Source of the DNA: JAJVHZ01 sp041395385
GTDB lineage: Bacteria; Pseudomonadota; Gammaproteobacteria; JAJPIJ01
Reading direction: 5' to 3'
DNA length: 64,000 nucleotides
NCBI GenBank assembly: GCA_041395385.1
Contig: JAWLAN010000013.1
Location: 81,373-145,372 of the forward strand
In this document: in pieces, positions 34,399 through 43,206 of the stretch
Layout: every line of letters starts with the position of its first letter
Numbering within the stretch: position 1 is the stretch's first letter
The notes under the pieces: generated by a model
What the model was told of the DNA's origin: nothing
Databases searched by the model: none
The model's input: only the letters and a program-made list of their open reading frames with translations
Program-made: the position numbers and the translations under genes

Positions 34399-34860
34399 AT
34401 GAAGAAGACCATCGCGGTTGTCGTCATTGCGCTCCTCGGCGTGGCGGGCGCCGACTATTTCGGCCTGTTCGGCGTCAGGCAGGTCGACATGGCCGATCTC
34501 CTGCAGCTGCGCGTGAAGCCCGTCGACAAGGACTCCGGCCGGATCATCACGGACGTACACGTCACCTGCGTGCGGCGCCGTTCGGAGGAGGCCTGCTCCC
34601 AGAAGCAGCAGACCGGCGACGGCGTGCTGACGCTGAATTTCCTCGTCAACCGCAGCGCGAAGTACTCGCGCCTGTTCAGGTTCAAGACCGCCGAGAAGCT
34701 CTGGCTGGACGAGGAGGCGATCGTCGTGCTCGTGTTCATACACCCGAACTACGATCGACTGTTCCTGCAGGTCACGACGCCGGATATCGTGCAGTGGGGC
34801 GAGGCCGTGAAGGTGATCGAGCTCGCGCGGACCGCGGAGGCGGGCGGGGCGGCTTCATGA
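34399..34860 (+). CDS. small exported protein of unknown function
   Basis: A 153-residue protein starting at ATG 34399 with a signal peptide or N-terminal anchor (MKKTIAVVVIALLGVAGA). The rest appears to be a beta-rich domain (LLQLRVKPVDKDSGRIITDVHVTCVRRRSEEACSQKQQ ... LQVTTPDIVQWGEAVKVIEL) reminiscent of carboxypeptidase-regulatory-like folds, with one Cys pair that may form a disulfide. It lies 16 bases behind the antiporter and overlaps the next gene by four bases (ATGA), so it is part of the operon. No named family recognised. Confidence 0.75.
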   Translation: MKKTIAVVVIALLGVAGADYFGLFGVRQVDMADLLQLRVKPVDKDSGRIITDVHVTCVRRRSEEACSQKQQTGDGVLTLNFLVNRSAKYSRLFRFKTAEKLWLDEEAIVVLVFIHPNYDRLFLQVTTPDIVQWGEAVKVIELARTAEAGGAAS

Positions 34861-35486
34861 GCGAGGCGCTGGAGTATCTGCTCGCCGCGCGTCCAGAGGC
34901 GATGCGCGCGTATTTTCGCTTCCTGCGCGAGGCGGGCACGCACCTGGACCCCAAGACCCGCGCGCTCATCTCCATCATCACCAAGGTTGCGGCTCAGACT
35001 GACGACGGATTCCGCCAGTACCTCGCCCGCGGCCTGCAGGCGGGACTCACCGCCAACGAGATACTCGACGGCCTGCTGACGGCCTTTCCTGCGCTCGGGC
35101 TGAGCAAGATCACCTGGGCCGTGGACCTGCTGGTGGAGATGGACATACCGGAGTTCCGCCTGGAGGCGCTGAACGCGCAGCCCGGCCGGTGGCACCGCGT
35201 GGCCGCCATCGCCGATCTGCCCGCCCGCGGAGTGCGGCGCGTGGCCTGCGACGGCCGCGAATTGTTCGTGAGCTGCCGGGATCTCGAATTCCGGGTCCTC
35301 GACAGCCGTTGCCCGCACCAGGTGACGAACATCCCCGAGCTCGCGTTGCAGGGCGATCGCCTGATCTGCCCGCGCCACGGCTGGGTGTTCGACGTCGCCA
35401 CGGGCGCCTGCGTGGAGAAGGGCGATCGGCCGCTGCGTCACTTCGAATCACGCACCGAGGAAGGTTCGCTGCTAGCATACTGGTAA
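34857..35486 (+). CDS. carboxymuconolactone-decarboxylase-like / Rieske [2Fe-2S] fusion protein
   Basis: A 209-residue protein. Residues about 17-95 form an all-helical CMD/AhpD-like domain (DPKTRALISIITKVAAQTDD ... GLTANEILDGLLTAFPALG) without the redox CxxC of AhpD. Residues 110-205 form a Rieske ferredoxin domain whose cluster ligands are all visible: Cys152-Pro-His154 and Cys171-Pro-Arg-His174, 16 residues apart. Joining an AhpD-like module to a soluble Rieske domain is unusual. ATG 34857 overlaps the previous stop, so translation is coupled. The reaction is unknown; an electron-transfer or peroxide-related role is a guess. Confidence 0.85.
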   Translation: MSEALEYLLAARPEAMRAYFRFLREAGTHLDPKTRALISIITKVAAQTDDGFRQYLARGLQAGLTANEILDGLLTAFPALGLSKITWAVDLLVEMDIPEFRLEALNAQPGRWHRVAAIADLPARGVRRVACDGRELFVSCRDLEFRVLDSRCPHQVTNIPELALQGDRLICPRHGWVFDVATGACVEKGDRPLRHFESRTEEGSLLAYW

Positions 35487-35547
35487 GGGTGTTGCGCCGC
35501 TCCGGCGGCGGCGCGGGGCTCGAGGAGATGGGGAAGACGGGATACGA

Positions 35548-36276
35548 ATGAGGCCATTCGAACGATTGCTGTACGCAACCGACGCGGAGTTGGCGAGGAT
35601 ATTCCGGCACCTGCAACCGCCCGCGCCGGGGCAGCAGGAGCGTCTGCTCGACGAGGAGGCGCGCGAGCTGGGCCTGGAGCGCGCGCAGCTCATCTGCGCC
35701 TGCGGTTTCAACCCGAACCTGCTGCGCGTCCCGGCGCTGGTGCGCCTGCTCGGCTACGCGAATTTCGACGGTCTGTGGAAGAGCCGCAACCAGATATTCG
35801 TCGCGGACGCCTACCGCAGCCTGTCCATCGACGACATACTCGCCATCTATACCGTGCTCGGACGGGGCGACGGCGACACGGCGTTCTCCGATCTCATCAA
35901 GGAGCGCCTCACGCAACTGGAGGAGAACATCGAGGCGACGATCAATCCGATCACGCTCGGCAGCTACAAGCTCGAAGTGCGCAGCATCTACGAGCGCAAT
36001 CTGGTGTCACGGCGTTTCCTCGACTGGCGGCTGAGCGGAAGCTACGCGGTCCTGCGCCGGCAGACCGGCGAGGTGGCGATGATGCTGGGCACCGGCCTCA
36101 TCACCCCGGCGGAGATCCTCGCCGAGCCCGGTGTGACCGTCGAGGAGAAGGCGCGACTGGTGCAGGACGGTCTGGTCCCGGTGGCGACGGCGCGCGAGCA
36201 TCTCGCCGAGCCGTCGCTCTCCGACGGCGAGCGACGCGCGATGCAACAGGCGATCGCCCGGGCTGCCGCGGGTTGA
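35548..36276 (+). CDS. conserved hypothetical helical protein
   Basis: A 242-residue soluble, mainly helical protein (MRPFERLLYATDAELARIFR ... SYKLEVRSIYERNLVSRRFLDWRLSGSY) with one Cys-x-Cys near residue 50 (LICACGFN). I do not recognise a family. It begins 61 bases after the CMD-Rieske gene on the same strand and may share its transcript. Codon use and amino-acid composition look like the neighbours, so it is a genuine gene. Confidence 0.7.
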   Translation: MRPFERLLYATDAELARIFRHLQPPAPGQQERLLDEEARELGLERAQLICACGFNPNLLRVPALVRLLGYANFDGLWKSRNQIFVADAYRSLSIDDILAIYTVLGRGDGDTAFSDLIKERLTQLEENIEATINPITLGSYKLEVRSIYERNLVSRRFLDWRLSGSYAVLRRQTGEVAMMLGTGLITPAEILAEPGVTVEEKARLVQDGLVPVATAREHLAEPSLSDGERRAMQQAIARAAAG

Positions 36277-36310
36277 AACCGGCGGCTGCGCCGCGCGCAG
36301 GGCCGGGGAC

Positions 36311-38263
36311 TCAGCGGGGCGAGACGTTGGCGGCGTGCCGCAGTCGGGCGCGCTCCGACGGCGACAGTCCGCGGGGGTCGAAGCGGTGGCGGTTGTGCAG
36401 ATCCAGCAGGACAGCCAGACGCCCGATCTCGGCTCGATCCGCGGAGGACAGCCGGTGCAGCCAGGCCCTCAGGGTCTCGCCCTCGCGCGGCGGCGCATGC
36501 CGACGGCTGAGGCGGTCGACCAGCGCATAGAATTCGGAATCCGCACCGCGCGTCGGGATCGAAGCCGGCGGGCTGGCAGGGCCACGCGCGCCGATGCGGC
36601 GCGTCCGGCGCAGCCGCCACAGCAGCAGCGCGATGAGCGGCGGCAGCATCCACGGCAGTGCCGCGCGCAGTCCGGCGCCCGAGGCGCGCACCTTCGACCA
36701 GCGGTAACCGAGCCACGCCTTCAGGTCAGTGATGGCGAGCAGCGGGCCCGAGGCCGCGTCCTCCTCGGCACGCCAGGTGGCCGGCGTGGTGTCCACGACC
36801 CGCCATGCCCCGTCTACGTACGCCAGGACCCAAGCGTGCGCGTCGCGCTGCCGCGCGACATAGCTGCCCTCGAGCGGACTGTACTCCGAGACCGAGTAGC
36901 CCACCGCGTATCGCGCGGGGATCCCGAGCTCACGCAGCAGCAGCGCGGTTGCCGTGGCGAAGTATTCGCAATGCCCGCTGCGACGGTGTAGCAGAAATTC
37001 GTTGAGCGGCTGTGTCCAGGGCCCGCGGCCGCGCTGCACCAGCGAGTAGCTGTAATTTCGCTGGAAGTAGCCTTCGATCGCTTTCAGTCTGCCGCCGTCA
37101 TCGGCGGGCAGGGAGCCCAGCTCGGATCTCACCCGGGTCAACGTCGATCTGTATGCCTCTGGCACCGCCAAGTCCCCGGGGCGGGGCTCGGGCTCGCCGC
37201 GCGGCTCCGCGCCGAATTCCACCTCGTAGCTGAGATAGCCGGGGCGCGCGTCGACCAGCAGGGCGCCGCCGTAGTGGCGCTGCAGCCCGAGGATGTCCCT
37301 GCTCGCCAGTCCGTAGGCGCCCTGGGGGACAGGGATCACCTCCGGGTCGTTCTTGACTGGCGCGGTGAGGACGGCACGCGAGGCGTTCGCGGGCGCGTCC
37401 GCCAAGCGCCAGCGGTGGCCGTCACCATATGGATCGATGGCCAACATCGAGCTGTCCGTGTTGCGCCACGTCCCGTGGCGAAACTCCTCATAGGTCGACT
37501 CGCGCAACAGCAGCGGTCCGGTCAGCTCGGTTTCGGTCCTGATCCGCAGGCGAACGCGGTCGGAGAATTTCAGGCGCCCGAGCATGCCGATCGCCGTGAA
37601 CGCCTGGTTCGGCGAGACCGACGCGGCAATCGAATCCTGCATCCATCGCATCACCCAGAGTTCGACACGCTCCTGCAGCTGATAGAGCGCCGAGCGCGTG
37701 GCCAGACCCGCGCCCAGGGCCATCAGCACGCACAGTGCCCACGGCAGGAGGCTCCGCCGCGACCACCGCGGCGGAACGAGCATGGCCACCAGCAGCGTGA
37801 AGGCGGCGAGCAGAAACGCCTCGCTGGCTTTCGAGCCGACGCTGGCGGCGATGAGACAGACGATGACATAGGGCCGGGTGAGGTCGGCAAGCCTCGGAAC
37901 GTGCTCCAGCACGGTCCCGCCGGTGCGGCGGAAGCTCGCGAACAGCGCCGACAGCGGTATGCCACCGTCCGTGCTGTAGCGTTGCGCGATGAGCAGCGGC
38001 GCCAGCACGGCGGGCATCCACTCGAGGATGCGGTAGATGCCGCCCACCGCGTCGTCGCTGAAGCCGATGAACACCAGCGCGAGGAAAAGCACACTGGTTA
38101 CGTCCGCGATGCGCTGGAAATCCGCCTCGCGCAGCTCGAGGCGGCGGCGCACGAACGGCGGCGCCTCCAACACCACGGCAAGAGGCACCGCAACGTAGAA
38201 ATGCCCGCTCTGCCAGCCCCAGAGCAGGAGGGCGGCGGCGAGGATCAATGGCCGCTCGTTCAT
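36311..38263 (-). CDS. TgpA-type transmembrane transglutaminase-like protein
   Basis: A 650-residue protein: several N-terminal helices (residues about 5-180), a periplasmic transglutaminase-like domain, one more helix (WMLPPLIALLLWRLRR) and a C-terminal DUF4129-like tail. The cysteine-protease-fold triad is visible in SGHCEYFATATALLLRELG (Cys), RDAHAWVLAY (His) and VVDTTPA (Asp). ATG 38263 overlaps the stop of the DUF58 gene by four bases. The trio MoxR-DUF58-TgpA is widespread; in Pseudomonas aeruginosa TgpA is essential, with an envelope role that is not fully defined. Confidence 0.92.
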   Translation of the reverse strand: MNERPLILAAALLLWGWQSGHFYVAVPLAVVLEAPPFVRRRLELREADFQRIADVTSVLFLALVFIGFSDDAVGGIYRILEWMPAVLAPLLIAQRYSTDGGIPLSALFASFRRTGGTVLEHVPRLADLTRPYVIVCLIAASVGSKASEAFLLAAFTLLVAMLVPPRWSRRSLLPWALCVLMALGAGLATRSALYQLQERVELWVMRWMQDSIAASVSPNQAFTAIGMLGRLKFSDRVRLRIRTETELTGPLLLRESTYEEFRHGTWRNTDSSMLAIDPYGDGHRWRLADAPANASRAVLTAPVKNDPEVIPVPQGAYGLASRDILGLQRHYGGALLVDARPGYLSYEVEFGAEPRGEPEPRPGDLAVPEAYRSTLTRVRSELGSLPADDGGRLKAIEGYFQRNYSYSLVQRGRGPWTQPLNEFLLHRRSGHCEYFATATALLLRELGIPARYAVGYSVSEYSPLEGSYVARQRDAHAWVLAYVDGAWRVVDTTPATWRAEEDAASGPLLAITDLKAWLGYRWSKVRASGAGLRAALPWMLPPLIALLLWRLRRTRRIGARGPASPPASIPTRGADSEFYALVDRLSRRHAPPREGETLRAWLHRLSSADRAEIGRLAVLLDLHNRHRFDPRGLSPSERARLRHAANVSPR

Positions 38264-39633
38264 GCGTGCACGGCCATGGCCGGTGCGACCGATGACATGC
38301 GCGCGCGGTGACGGGCGAGATCCTCGGCCATGGACTCCGGCCGTACCGCCAGCACGCCTTCGGCGTCCGTGACCGGCGCCGATGGCGTCCCATGCGAGGT
38401 GACGAAGCACTGCAATGGCATTCCGCGTGCCCGCAGTGCGCGCAGGAAGGCCCGCCGGGACTCGTCCCATTGCGGCAGCACGATGATCGCCGCGCTGATC
38501 CGCGGCAGCACCGCAAGCACCCCGCGCGTGAAGCGATGGAACTCCCCGGGCGGCGCGGGTTCGGCGCAGGCCAGCAACGCCAGCTGGGCGTCGACCGTCC
38601 CGAGACCGCGACCGGAGGAGCTCTCGAACAGGCGCGGGCCCATGAGCATCAGATCGATGACCATGTCGGCGGGATGATCGCCGGTCAAATAGGACGCGCC
38701 GATGGACAGCGCCGCCTCGAGCGGCAGCCCGGGCGGCGTGCAGGTGTCGAGTATCAATGCCAGCCGGCTCAGGTACTCGTTCTCGAACTGCTTGACGATG
38801 GGAGCGCCGGTCCGTGCCCAGCTGCGCCAGTGGATGTGGCGCAGCGGGTCGCCGCGCGTGTACTCCCGCAGCGCAAGGAACTCCTGGGAGTCGCCGACGT
38901 TGCTGGCGCGAGGCAGGCGGCCGGCCTGGTGCCGCCGGGACATGCCCGCGTCGAGCCGCGGGACCGCGTACCTGCGCGGCAGTATGAGCAGCCGGTCCGG
39001 CGCGCCGCCCGACTGCAGGGCATTGATGAGTCCCAGCGGGTCGGGCATGCACAGGCAGGCATGGCCAAAATGCAGATAGCCGCGGCGCAAGGGCTGCAGC
39101 GCCATCTCGAGCGAGGCGGCGGCACCCGGCGGCAGTGCATGCGCGTGCCGCGCCGGGATGATCCCGCCGCGGCGCGTGAGCGCCAACCTGAGCCAACGCC
39201 GGAATCCCAGCCAGCGCTCCAGTGGTCCGTCGAGACGATCCGGCTCGACGAAGCGCGCGTACTCCTCGCGTGTCGGCCATGATGCGGCCAATTCGTCGAC
39301 GAGCTCGAACTCCGCCAGCGAACGGGAGGTCGAGAGATTCGTGATCCGCAGCGTGTAGGCAAGCGGCACGCCGACGGTGCCGTAACGCGGCAGTTCGCGC
39401 GAGCAGGCGATGCGCGGGCGCCGGCGCAGCAGGAAGATCGCCGACACCAGCAACAGGCCGGTCGCGGCGGCGGCGACCTGCAGCGCGCGCGTGCGCGCGA
39501 TGTCGATGCCGAACGCGGTGGCGACGATCGCGGCGGCCAGGACGGCGCGACCCGAGGGTGTGAAACGCAGACGCAGCGCCCGGCCCATGTGCGCCCCCCA
39601 GCGCAGGACCAGCATCTGAGCGGCGCGCCACAT
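38260..39633 (-). CDS. DUF58 domain-containing membrane protein
   Basis: A 457-residue protein with two N-terminal helices (FTPSGRAVLAAAIVATAFG and LQVAAAATGLLLVSAIFLL) and a cytoplasmic region containing the DUF58 signature EFLALREYTRGDPLRHIHWR near residue 255. The family is related to von Willebrand A domains and always accompanies MoxR ATPases. It lies 12 bases after the moxR-like gene and overlaps the transglutaminase gene by four bases. It probably links the ATPase to its membrane client; this is inference from conserved gene order. Confidence 0.92.
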   Translation of the reverse strand: MWRAAQMLVLRWGAHMGRALRLRFTPSGRAVLAAAIVATAFGIDIARTRALQVAAAATGLLLVSAIFLLRRRPRIACSRELPRYGTVGVPLAYTLRITNLSTSRSLAEFELVDELAASWPTREEYARFVEPDRLDGPLERWLGFRRWLRLALTRRGGIIPARHAHALPPGAAASLEMALQPLRRGYLHFGHACLCMPDPLGLINALQSGGAPDRLLILPRRYAVPRLDAGMSRRHQAGRLPRASNVGDSQEFLALREYTRGDPLRHIHWRSWARTGAPIVKQFENEYLSRLALILDTCTPPGLPLEAALSIGASYLTGDHPADMVIDLMLMGPRLFESSSGRGLGTVDAQLALLACAEPAPPGEFHRFTRGVLAVLPRISAAIIVLPQWDESRRAFLRALRARGMPLQCFVTSHGTPSAPVTDAEGVLAVRPESMAEDLARHRARMSSVAPAMAVHA

Positions 39634-39645
39634 GCGCGATCGCCT

Positions 39646-40578
39646 CTAGCGCGGCACCGGCAGCCGCCGCAGGATGCCCTCGACGATCTGCGCGGCCGAG
39701 AGCCCGCCGAACTGGGCCTCGGCCTCCAGTCCGATCCGGTGGGCCAGCACCGGTATTGCCAGTTCCTGGATGTAATCGGGAGAGACGTAATCCATTCCGT
39801 CGGCGAGCGCCAGCGCCTGCGAGGCCTTCAGGAGCGTGATGGAGGCCCGCGGACTGGCGCCCAGGCGCACGCCGGCGGCGGAGCGCGTGGCCGCGACGAT
39901 GTCGACGATGTACCGCTTGATCTCCTCGCTCACCCGCACCGTCGTCACCGCCCGGCGCATGGCATGCACGTCCTCCACGGTCGCCACCGCGCGCAGATCC
40001 TCCAGCGGCGGATGATCCCGGTGCGCATCGAGGATCTCGATCTCCTGCGCCGGCGTCACGTAACCGAGTTGCAGGCGCAGGGCGAATCGATCGAGTTGCG
40101 CCTCCGGCAGGGGGTAGGTGCCGTGCGTCTCGACCGGATTCTGGGTGGCGATGACGAAAAACAGCTCATCGAGCCGATGCGTTTCCCCCTCCAGGCTGAC
40201 CTGGGACTCCGCCATGGCCTCGAGCAGCGCCGATTGCGTGCGCGGCGAGGCGCGGTTGATCTCGTCGGCGAGCAGCACAGTGGTGAAGATCGGTCCGCGG
40301 TGCAGCCGAAAGCTCTGATCGCGGGGATCGTAGATCGATGCGCCGAGTATGTCGGAGGGCAGCAGGTCGGGGGTGAACTGGATGCGCTGAAACGGCGCAT
40401 CGACCGATCGGGCCAGCGCCTTGGCAAGGGTCGTCTTGCCGGTTCCCGGGTAGTCCTCGATCAGCACGTGCCCGCCGCTCGTGAACGCGGCGAGCAGCAG
40501 CCGTATCGCCGAGCGCTGGCCGCGTATCACCTGTTCAACATTCGCCGCGATGGCGGCGATCGAATCGTGGGGAGGCAT
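39646..40578 (-). CDS. MoxR-family AAA+ ATPase
   Basis: A 310-residue chaperone-like ATPase. Walker A is EDYPGTGKTTLAKALA near residue 42, Walker B LLADEINRASPRTQSALLEAM, sensor 1 FVIATQNPVETHGTYPLPEAQLDRF, and the C-terminal lid follows. MoxR proteins remodel or activate partner complexes, usually together with a VWA/DUF58 protein encoded next door, as here. First gene of a three-gene operon on the minus strand. The MoxR subfamily call is secure. Confidence 0.94.
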   Translation of the reverse strand: MPPHDSIAAIAANVEQVIRGQRSAIRLLLAAFTSGGHVLIEDYPGTGKTTLAKALARSVDAPFQRIQFTPDLLPSDILGASIYDPRDQSFRLHRGPIFTTVLLADEINRASPRTQSALLEAMAESQVSLEGETHRLDELFFVIATQNPVETHGTYPLPEAQLDRFALRLQLGYVTPAQEIEILDAHRDHPPLEDLRAVATVEDVHAMRRAVTTVRVSEEIKRYIVDIVAATRSAAGVRLGASPRASITLLKASQALALADGMDYVSPDYIQELAIPVLAHRIGLEAEAQFGGLSAAQIVEGILRRLPVPR

Positions 40579-40709
40579 GGTCCGTGCTCGCGCTGGCTGT
40601 GGCGCGCCCAGTTATCGGGTATTCATCCGCGAATTGCAACCGTGCGGCAGCGCGACTCGGCGCCGCGCGTTGCCGCGAGCGCAAGGTTGCGGGGAGCTAC
40701 AGCGGGCGC

Positions 40710-41111
40710 TCAGTCGCCGCGTTTGCGGGTGAAGCGCACGATATGGCGGCGGTCGCGCTTGCTCGGCCGGCCCGCGAATCGCGGCGCGCTCGCCGCCGTC
40801 AGCCGCAGCTCGCGCGCCAGGGCCTGCCTGCGCTCGATGCTCTCCGCGGTCTCCTCGTAGAGCGCCGTCGCCACGCTCGCGGGTCCGCGTTGGCGCGACA
40901 GCGCCACGACCCGGACCACGGATTCGAACTGGCCGCGGCGTACGCGCAGCGTGTCGCCGATACGCACCTGCCGCGCGGGCTTGGGCCTCTCGCCGTTGAT
41001 CTCTATCTTGCCGCCCTTGATCGCCTCTTGCGCCAGTCCGCGCGTCTTGAAGAAACGCGCCGCCCACAGCCATTTGTCGAGGCGAAGGTCGTCGTCGGAT
41101 TCGGGGGGCAT
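40710..41111 (-). CDS. hslR: ribosome-associated heat shock protein 15, S4 RNA-binding
   Basis: A 133-residue protein starting at ATG 41111. The S4 domain (LRLDKWLWAARFFKTRGLAQEAIKGGKIEINGERPKPARQVRIGDTL) occupies residues 8-60, with the basic C-terminal extension RFAGRPSKRDRRHIVRFTRKRGD typical of Hsp15. HslR binds free 50S subunits that still carry nascent chains and frees blocked translation. The gene is read divergently from moaB, 79 bases apart. Confidence 0.93.
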   Translation of the reverse strand: MPPESDDDLRLDKWLWAARFFKTRGLAQEAIKGGKIEINGERPKPARQVRIGDTLRVRRGQFESVVRVVALSRQRGPASVATALYEETAESIERRQALARELRLTAASAPRFAGRPSKRDRRHIVRFTRKRGD

Positions 41112-41190
41112 GGTTGCCGTGGCTGCCGGAGGCGTACGCGGTGATATGATACCCGAGGTCGATTCGATCACCGCAGCAGCGAGCAACACG

Positions 41191-41718
41191 ATGGAGCATC
41201 GCAGTGAACGGCAGTTCGTCCCGTTGGGCATCGGCGTGCTGACCGTCTCCGACACGAGACGACTGGACAACGACAAGTCCGGCGACACGCTGGTGGAGCG
41301 GCTGGAGTCGGCGGGTCATCGCCTCGCGGGCCGTCGCATCTGCCGGGACGACGTGTACGCGATCCGGGCGATCGTCTCGAACTGGCTGATCGAACCGGAG
41401 CTGCAGGTCGTGCTGACCACGGGCGGCACCGGCGTCACCGGCCGCGACGGCACGCCGGAGGCGGTGCGCGTGCTGTTCGACAAGGAGCTCGACGGCTTCG
41501 GGGAGATGTTCCGAGTGCTGTCCTACGAGGAAATCAAGACCTCGACACTTCAATCCCGCGCCATCGCCGGCGTGGCCAACGGCCGCTACGTGTTCTGCCT
41601 GCCCGGGTCGCCCGGCGCATGCCGCACGGCATGGGATCGAATCATCCTCGACCAGCTCGATTACCGCACGCGTCCGTGCAACCTGGTCGAGCTGATGCCG
41701 CGCCTGCTCGAACGCTGA
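41191..41718 (+). CDS. moaB: molybdenum cofactor biosynthesis protein B
   Basis: A 175-residue protein of the MoaB/Mog family starting at ATG 41191 (MEHRSERQFVPLG). It has the pterin-binding TTGGTGVTGRDGTPEA motif near residue 75 and LPGSPGACRTAWDRII near the end. MoaB/Mog proteins adenylylate molybdopterin before metal insertion by MoeA; in some bacteria and archaea MoaB takes over this role. It is 23 kb from the other cofactor genes in this window. Expected to act with moeA. Confidence 0.92.
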   Translation: MEHRSERQFVPLGIGVLTVSDTRRLDNDKSGDTLVERLESAGHRLAGRRICRDDVYAIRAIVSNWLIEPELQVVLTTGGTGVTGRDGTPEAVRVLFDKELDGFGEMFRVLSYEEIKTSTLQSRAIAGVANGRYVFCLPGSPGACRTAWDRIILDQLDYRTRPCNLVELMPRLLER

Positions 41719-41739
41719 CGATTCCCTCCAGGAGCAATC

Positions 41740-42087
41740 ATGCCCGTCGCGCTGCATACCGCCGGCCTGCTGGTGCTGTCCAACGTTTTCATGACCTTCG
41801 CCTGGTACGCGCATCTGCGCAATCTCGGCGGCAAGCCCTGGTACATCGCCGCGCTGGTGAGCTGGGGCATAGCGCTGTTCGAGTACCTGCTTCAGGTTCC
41901 CGCCAACCGCATCGGCTATACGCAATTCTCTCTGGCGCAGTTGAAGATAATGCAGGAGGCGATCACTCTCGCCGTGTTCGTGCCGTTTGCGCTGGTGTAC
42001 ATGCGGCAGCCGCTCAAGCTCGACTACCTGTGGGCGTCGTTGTGCATCATGGCGGCGGTCTACTTCATGTTTCGCAACGGGGCGTGA
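41740..42087 (+). CDS. DMT-superfamily DUF486 membrane protein
   Basis: A 115-residue protein with four helices (HTAGLLVLSNVFMTFAWYAHL, WYIAALVSWGIALFEYLLQVPANRIG, TLAVFVPFALVYM, LWASLCIMAAVYFMF), the complete pattern of the small DUF486 family in the drug/metabolite transporter superfamily. It follows moaB by 21 bases, so it could be cotranscribed. Transport activity has not been shown for the family as far as I know. Confidence 0.88.
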   Translation: MPVALHTAGLLVLSNVFMTFAWYAHLRNLGGKPWYIAALVSWGIALFEYLLQVPANRIGYTQFSLAQLKIMQEAITLAVFVPFALVYMRQPLKLDYLWASLCIMAAVYFMFRNGA

Positions 42088-43128
42088 CTACATGGCGTCG
42101 CCGGGGCGGGCTTCCGGATCCTGCTTCCCTTCGTCGATTTCGAAGTAGACCAGCAGCGTGCTCTGCAGCGCGCTGTTGTTGTCGTCGCTGACCATGAAGT
42201 AGCGGTTGTCCCGATGGTGCGCGAGTCCCTCGAAATTGTCGACCGACCATCCCTGCGTGTTGTCGAGGATCGCCACGTCCTCGACGGCCACGGGGCCGCC
42301 GTTTGCCTGGCTCGCGGGATCCGGGCGCAGGCGACGAATGGCGAAGACCACCGGCGAGAATACATTCCTGTAGCGGCGTTCGAGTACCAGCAGCCCGCCC
42401 TGAGGCGTGCTGGCAAGATCCACCACCGAACAGTGACTCTCCGCGATGGACGGGAAACTCCACGCCCGGGATCTCTCGTCGTAGACGGTGTGGCGGTTGC
42501 GGGGCTCACCGCGCAGCGGGCGTTGCGGGGCCAGCATCAGACCGAGGAGCGGATCGAGCGCGATGGCCTCGAGCTGGCAATTGCGGCAGACGTACCGCGA
42601 GCCATCGCGGAGCAACGCGGGTATGGGCACGCTCGCGACCCATCGGCCGTCCGGGCGATAGCGATCGACGCGCGGTGTGCCCTCGAAGGAGATCAGCAAC
42701 TCCGCGTCGCCCGCCACGCCGTTGCTGCCGTTGACCATGGCCAGCCCTTCGGCGTCGCCGAGATAGTGCGCCAGGCGGTTCTGTTTCCTGCCGCGCAGGC
42801 CGTAGGTAGCCGTCAGCTCGACGCCGACGAGGTGCCCCTGCTCGAACCGGGGTCGCATGTGCAGCAGATACCCGCGGTCGGAAACCGCGTAGAGCAACTG
42901 TTCGTCCTCGTCCCATGCCAGACCCGACAGGCCGCTGGCGGCGTGACCGTCCACTGGATCGTTGGAAAGGCGGACCGTCCCGAGCAGGCGGATGCCCATG
43001 AAGCTGTCGCCGGCACGATAACGCGCGGAGATCTCCGTCGGTGTGCCGATCTGCGTCGCGACGCCGGCGCCGGGAAGGAGTGTCGCGGCGGCGAGTAGAC
43101 CGGCCGCCAGCTGCCGCATCATGCCCAT
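42088..43128 (-). CDS. secreted phytase-esterase-like beta-propeller protein
   Basis: A 346-residue protein with a signal peptide (MGMMRQLAAGLLAAATLLPGAG) and a domain resembling the 'esterase-like activity of phytase' family (SGLSGLAWDEDEQLLYAVSDRGYLLHM, AEGLAMV, ELLISFEGTPRVDRY, DNFEGLAHHRDNRYFMVSDDNN). Such proteins fold as beta-propellers and are exported to the periplasm. I chose ATG 43128 because a longer in-frame stretch upstream is low complexity and overlaps the divergent DUF423 promoter region. The substrate is unknown. It abuts DUF486 convergently with no gap. Confidence 0.85.
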   Translation of the reverse strand: MGMMRQLAAGLLAAATLLPGAGVATQIGTPTEISARYRAGDSFMGIRLLGTVRLSNDPVDGHAASGLSGLAWDEDEQLLYAVSDRGYLLHMRPRFEQGHLVGVELTATYGLRGRKQNRLAHYLGDAEGLAMVNGSNGVAGDAELLISFEGTPRVDRYRPDGRWVASVPIPALLRDGSRYVCRNCQLEAIALDPLLGLMLAPQRPLRGEPRNRHTVYDERSRAWSFPSIAESHCSVVDLASTPQGGLLVLERRYRNVFSPVVFAIRRLRPDPASQANGGPVAVEDVAILDNTQGWSVDNFEGLAHHRDNRYFMVSDDNNSALQSTLLVYFEIDEGKQDPEARPGDAM

Positions 43129-43206
43129 TGTCCCAATGATATCGCAGTGGCGCTCGAACTTCGGTGGGCGAAAGGTTAGTCTCGACGGGGTGAAACGGAG
43201 CGCGGC

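Noticed and set aside
36311..39631. Continuous 1106-codon frame suggesting a giant fusion with the transglutaminase protein
   Set aside because: The upstream half lies in a different frame of the DUF58 gene on the same strand and shows no domain; the true start at 38263 overlaps the DUF58 stop in the usual ATGA manner.
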